NCBI GenBank assembly: GCA_022866195.1 | Contig: JALHUF010000490.1 | Coordinates: 1 to 5,649 of the forward strand | Source: Terriglobia bacterium | GTDB lineage: Bacteria; Acidobacteriota; Terriglobia; UBA7540 | Length of the DNA: 5,649 nt | Direction: 5' to 3' | Part shown: positions 4,545-5,649 of the stretch, piece by piece | Layout: every line of letters begins with the position of its first letter | Numbering within the stretch: the stretch's first letter is position 1 | Notes under the pieces: generated by a model | Databases searched by the model: none | Told to the model about the DNA's origin: nothing | What the model saw: the letters and a program-made list of their open reading frames with translations, nothing else | Translations under genes and position numbers: made by a program

Positions 4545-5649
4545 TCAACCTCCGGCCGGCTCCAAGCTCGGCTTCACCTCGAAATTCCACTTCCAGATGG
4601 CGTAGATGGCCGGGTAAACGATCAATTCCATGATGAACGAGGTGAAGATTCCACCAATCATGGGCGCGGCGATACGCTTCATGACGTCGGCGCCGGACCC
4701 CACTGACCACATGATGGGCAAGAGTCCCGTGAACATACAGGCCACTGTCATGATCTTAGGACGGACGCGCTTCACCGCGCCGTGCAGGATGGCTTCTTTG
4801 AGGTCGTTCCAGCTTTTCATTCGTCCCATCTTCTTCCACTCTTCGTAAGCGAGGTCGAGGTAGAGCAGCATGAAGACACCCGTCTCCGCGTCCACTCCCA
4901 TCAGGGCGATTAGTCCCACCCAGACGGCGATGCTCGTGTTGTAGCCCAGCCAGTAGAGCAGCCAGATAGCGCCCACGGCAGAAAACGGCACGGCGAGAAA
5001 CACGATCAGCGTCTTCACCACGGACTTGGTGTTGAGGTAGAGCAGAACGAAGATGATGAAAATGGTGAGCGGCACAACAAACATCAGCCTCTGGCGAACA
5101 CGCTGGAGATATTCGTACTGGCCGCTCCAGGCGAGGCTGTAGCCCGTAGGCAGGTGGGATTCAACCTTCTCGCGCACCACACGGCGCGCCTCGTCCACGT
5201 AGCTCCCCAGGTCGCGCCCGGCCACGTCCACGTACACGTAGCCGGAAAGCAACCCGTTCTCGTCGCGAATCATGGCGGGGCCTTCCACGAAGCGGATATC
5301 GGCCAGTTGGGCCATAGGGACCTGGGCCCCCGCAGGGGTCGCGACCAGCACACGCTTGAGCGCGTCGAGGTCGCTCCGGAAATCCCGCGCATAACGCACA
5401 TTCACCGAGTAGCGTTCGCGGCCTTCCACGGTCGTGGTCACGCTCTCGCCGCCCACCGCCGACATGATGTAGCCTTGCACGTCGTCAATAGTTAGCCCAT
5501 AGCGGGCCAACGCTTCGCGCTTCAGGTTGAAATCCAGGAAGTAGCCGCCGCTGGTGCGCTCCGCATAGACGCTGCGTGTGCCCGGGACCCGGGCCAGGAC
5601 GGGCTCGATCTCCCGCCCGATCCTCTCGATTTCTCGCAGATCTGACCCA
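4545..5649 (-). CDS. cusA: Heavy-metal efflux RND permease, CusA/CzcA family, C-terminal part (5' end outside window)
   Basis: The minus frame is open from the right edge (first full codon 5646-5648) to TGA 4545-4547, giving 367 residues. Aligned by eye, its first residue matches about residue 687 of E. coli CusA (1047 aa), so roughly the last third is present. It begins in the second periplasmic (pore) domain (VPGTRSVYAERTSGG, YGLTIDDVQ, VGGESVTTTVEGRERY), then has SGQYEYLQRVRQRL and five membrane segments equivalent to TM8-12 (about residues 188-206, 210-233, 237-265, 297-315, 327-352). CusA proton-relay residues Glu939 and Lys984 correspond to Glu255 in GVDAETG and Lys298 in VRPK, both conserved. 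The metal-binding methionines (573, 623, 672) and Asp405 lie outside the window, so Cu/Ag versus Zn/Co/Cd cannot be decided. The protein is an inner-membrane proton-driven pump of a three-part envelope system. The transglycosylase gene follows it. Confidence 0.9.
   Translation of the reverse strand, partial: GSDLREIERIGREIEPVLARVPGTRSVYAERTSGGYFLDFNLKREALARYGLTIDDVQGYIMSAVGGESVTTTVEGRERYSVNVRYARDFRSDLDALKRVLVATPAGAQVPMAQLADIRFVEGPAMIRDENGLLSGYVYVDVAGRDLGSYVDEARRVVREKVESHLPTGYSLAWSGQYEYLQRVRQRLMFVVPLTIFIIFVLLYLNTKSVVKTLIVFLAVPFSAVGAIWLLYWLGYNTSIAVWVGLIALMGVDAETGVFMLLYLDLAYEEWKKMGRMKSWNDLKEAILHGAVKRVRPKIMTVACMFTGLLPIMWSVGSGADVMKRIAAPMIGGIFTSFIMELIVYPAIYAIWKWNFEVKPSLEPAGG

Noticed and set aside
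4010..4633. 207-codon plus-strand frame opposite the lytic transglycosylase and cusA end
   Set aside because: It is antisense to sequence with signal peptide and SLT motifs, has arginine/proline-rich shadow composition, and crosses the boundary between two real genes.
1..5649. CRISPR array, tRNA, rRNA, insertion sequence or phage genes
   Set aside because: No regularly spaced repeats, cloverleaf-like sequence, transposase motif or terminal inverted repeat with target duplication was found on reading both strands.

Overview
The window reads as a piece of a GC-rich bacterial chromosome or metagenomic contig. The best guess at phylum is Acidobacteriota. That rests on the style of the TPR protein C-terminus at the left edge, the GC-rich codon use, and the combination of a siroheme-dependent heme pathway with a CusA-type pump. 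No rRNA or marker gene is present, so the placement is weak.

Layout. Positions 1-470 (+) hold the 3' end of a gene for a TPR-repeat protein. Positions 471-1176 carry no convincing gene. The right part of this gap holds a plausible sigma70 promoter (938-966) and a run of strong inverted repeats (about 1016-1129) just upstream of the next gene. Positions 1177-2445 and 2481-3659 (+) are two radical SAM/SPASM genes, ahbC and ahbD, 35 nt apart and almost certainly one operon. On the minus strand, converging on ahbD with only 11 bp between stop codons, is a periplasmic lytic transglycosylase gene (4504 to 3671) broken by one in-frame amber codon at 3995-3997. Forty nucleotides upstream of it on the same strand is the 3' part of a heavy-metal RND efflux pump gene (cusA/czcA type, 4545 to the right edge).

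How the genes work together. AhbC and AhbD catalyse the last two steps of the siroheme-dependent heme pathway: 12,18-didecarboxysiroheme to Fe-coproporphyrin III, then to heme b. The earlier decarboxylase genes (ahbA/ahbB) and the siroheme genes are not in the window. The minus-strand pair is a separate envelope-related unit, with no visible functional tie to heme synthesis.

The most noteworthy points are the structured, promoter-linked leader ahead of ahbC (three consecutive hairpins, one with a perfect 13-bp stem), the isolated nonsense codon in an otherwise intact transglycosylase, and a His-containing linker in AhbD that carries a fresh-looking 9-bp tandem duplication. I did not find a clear, wholly new multi-gene system here.
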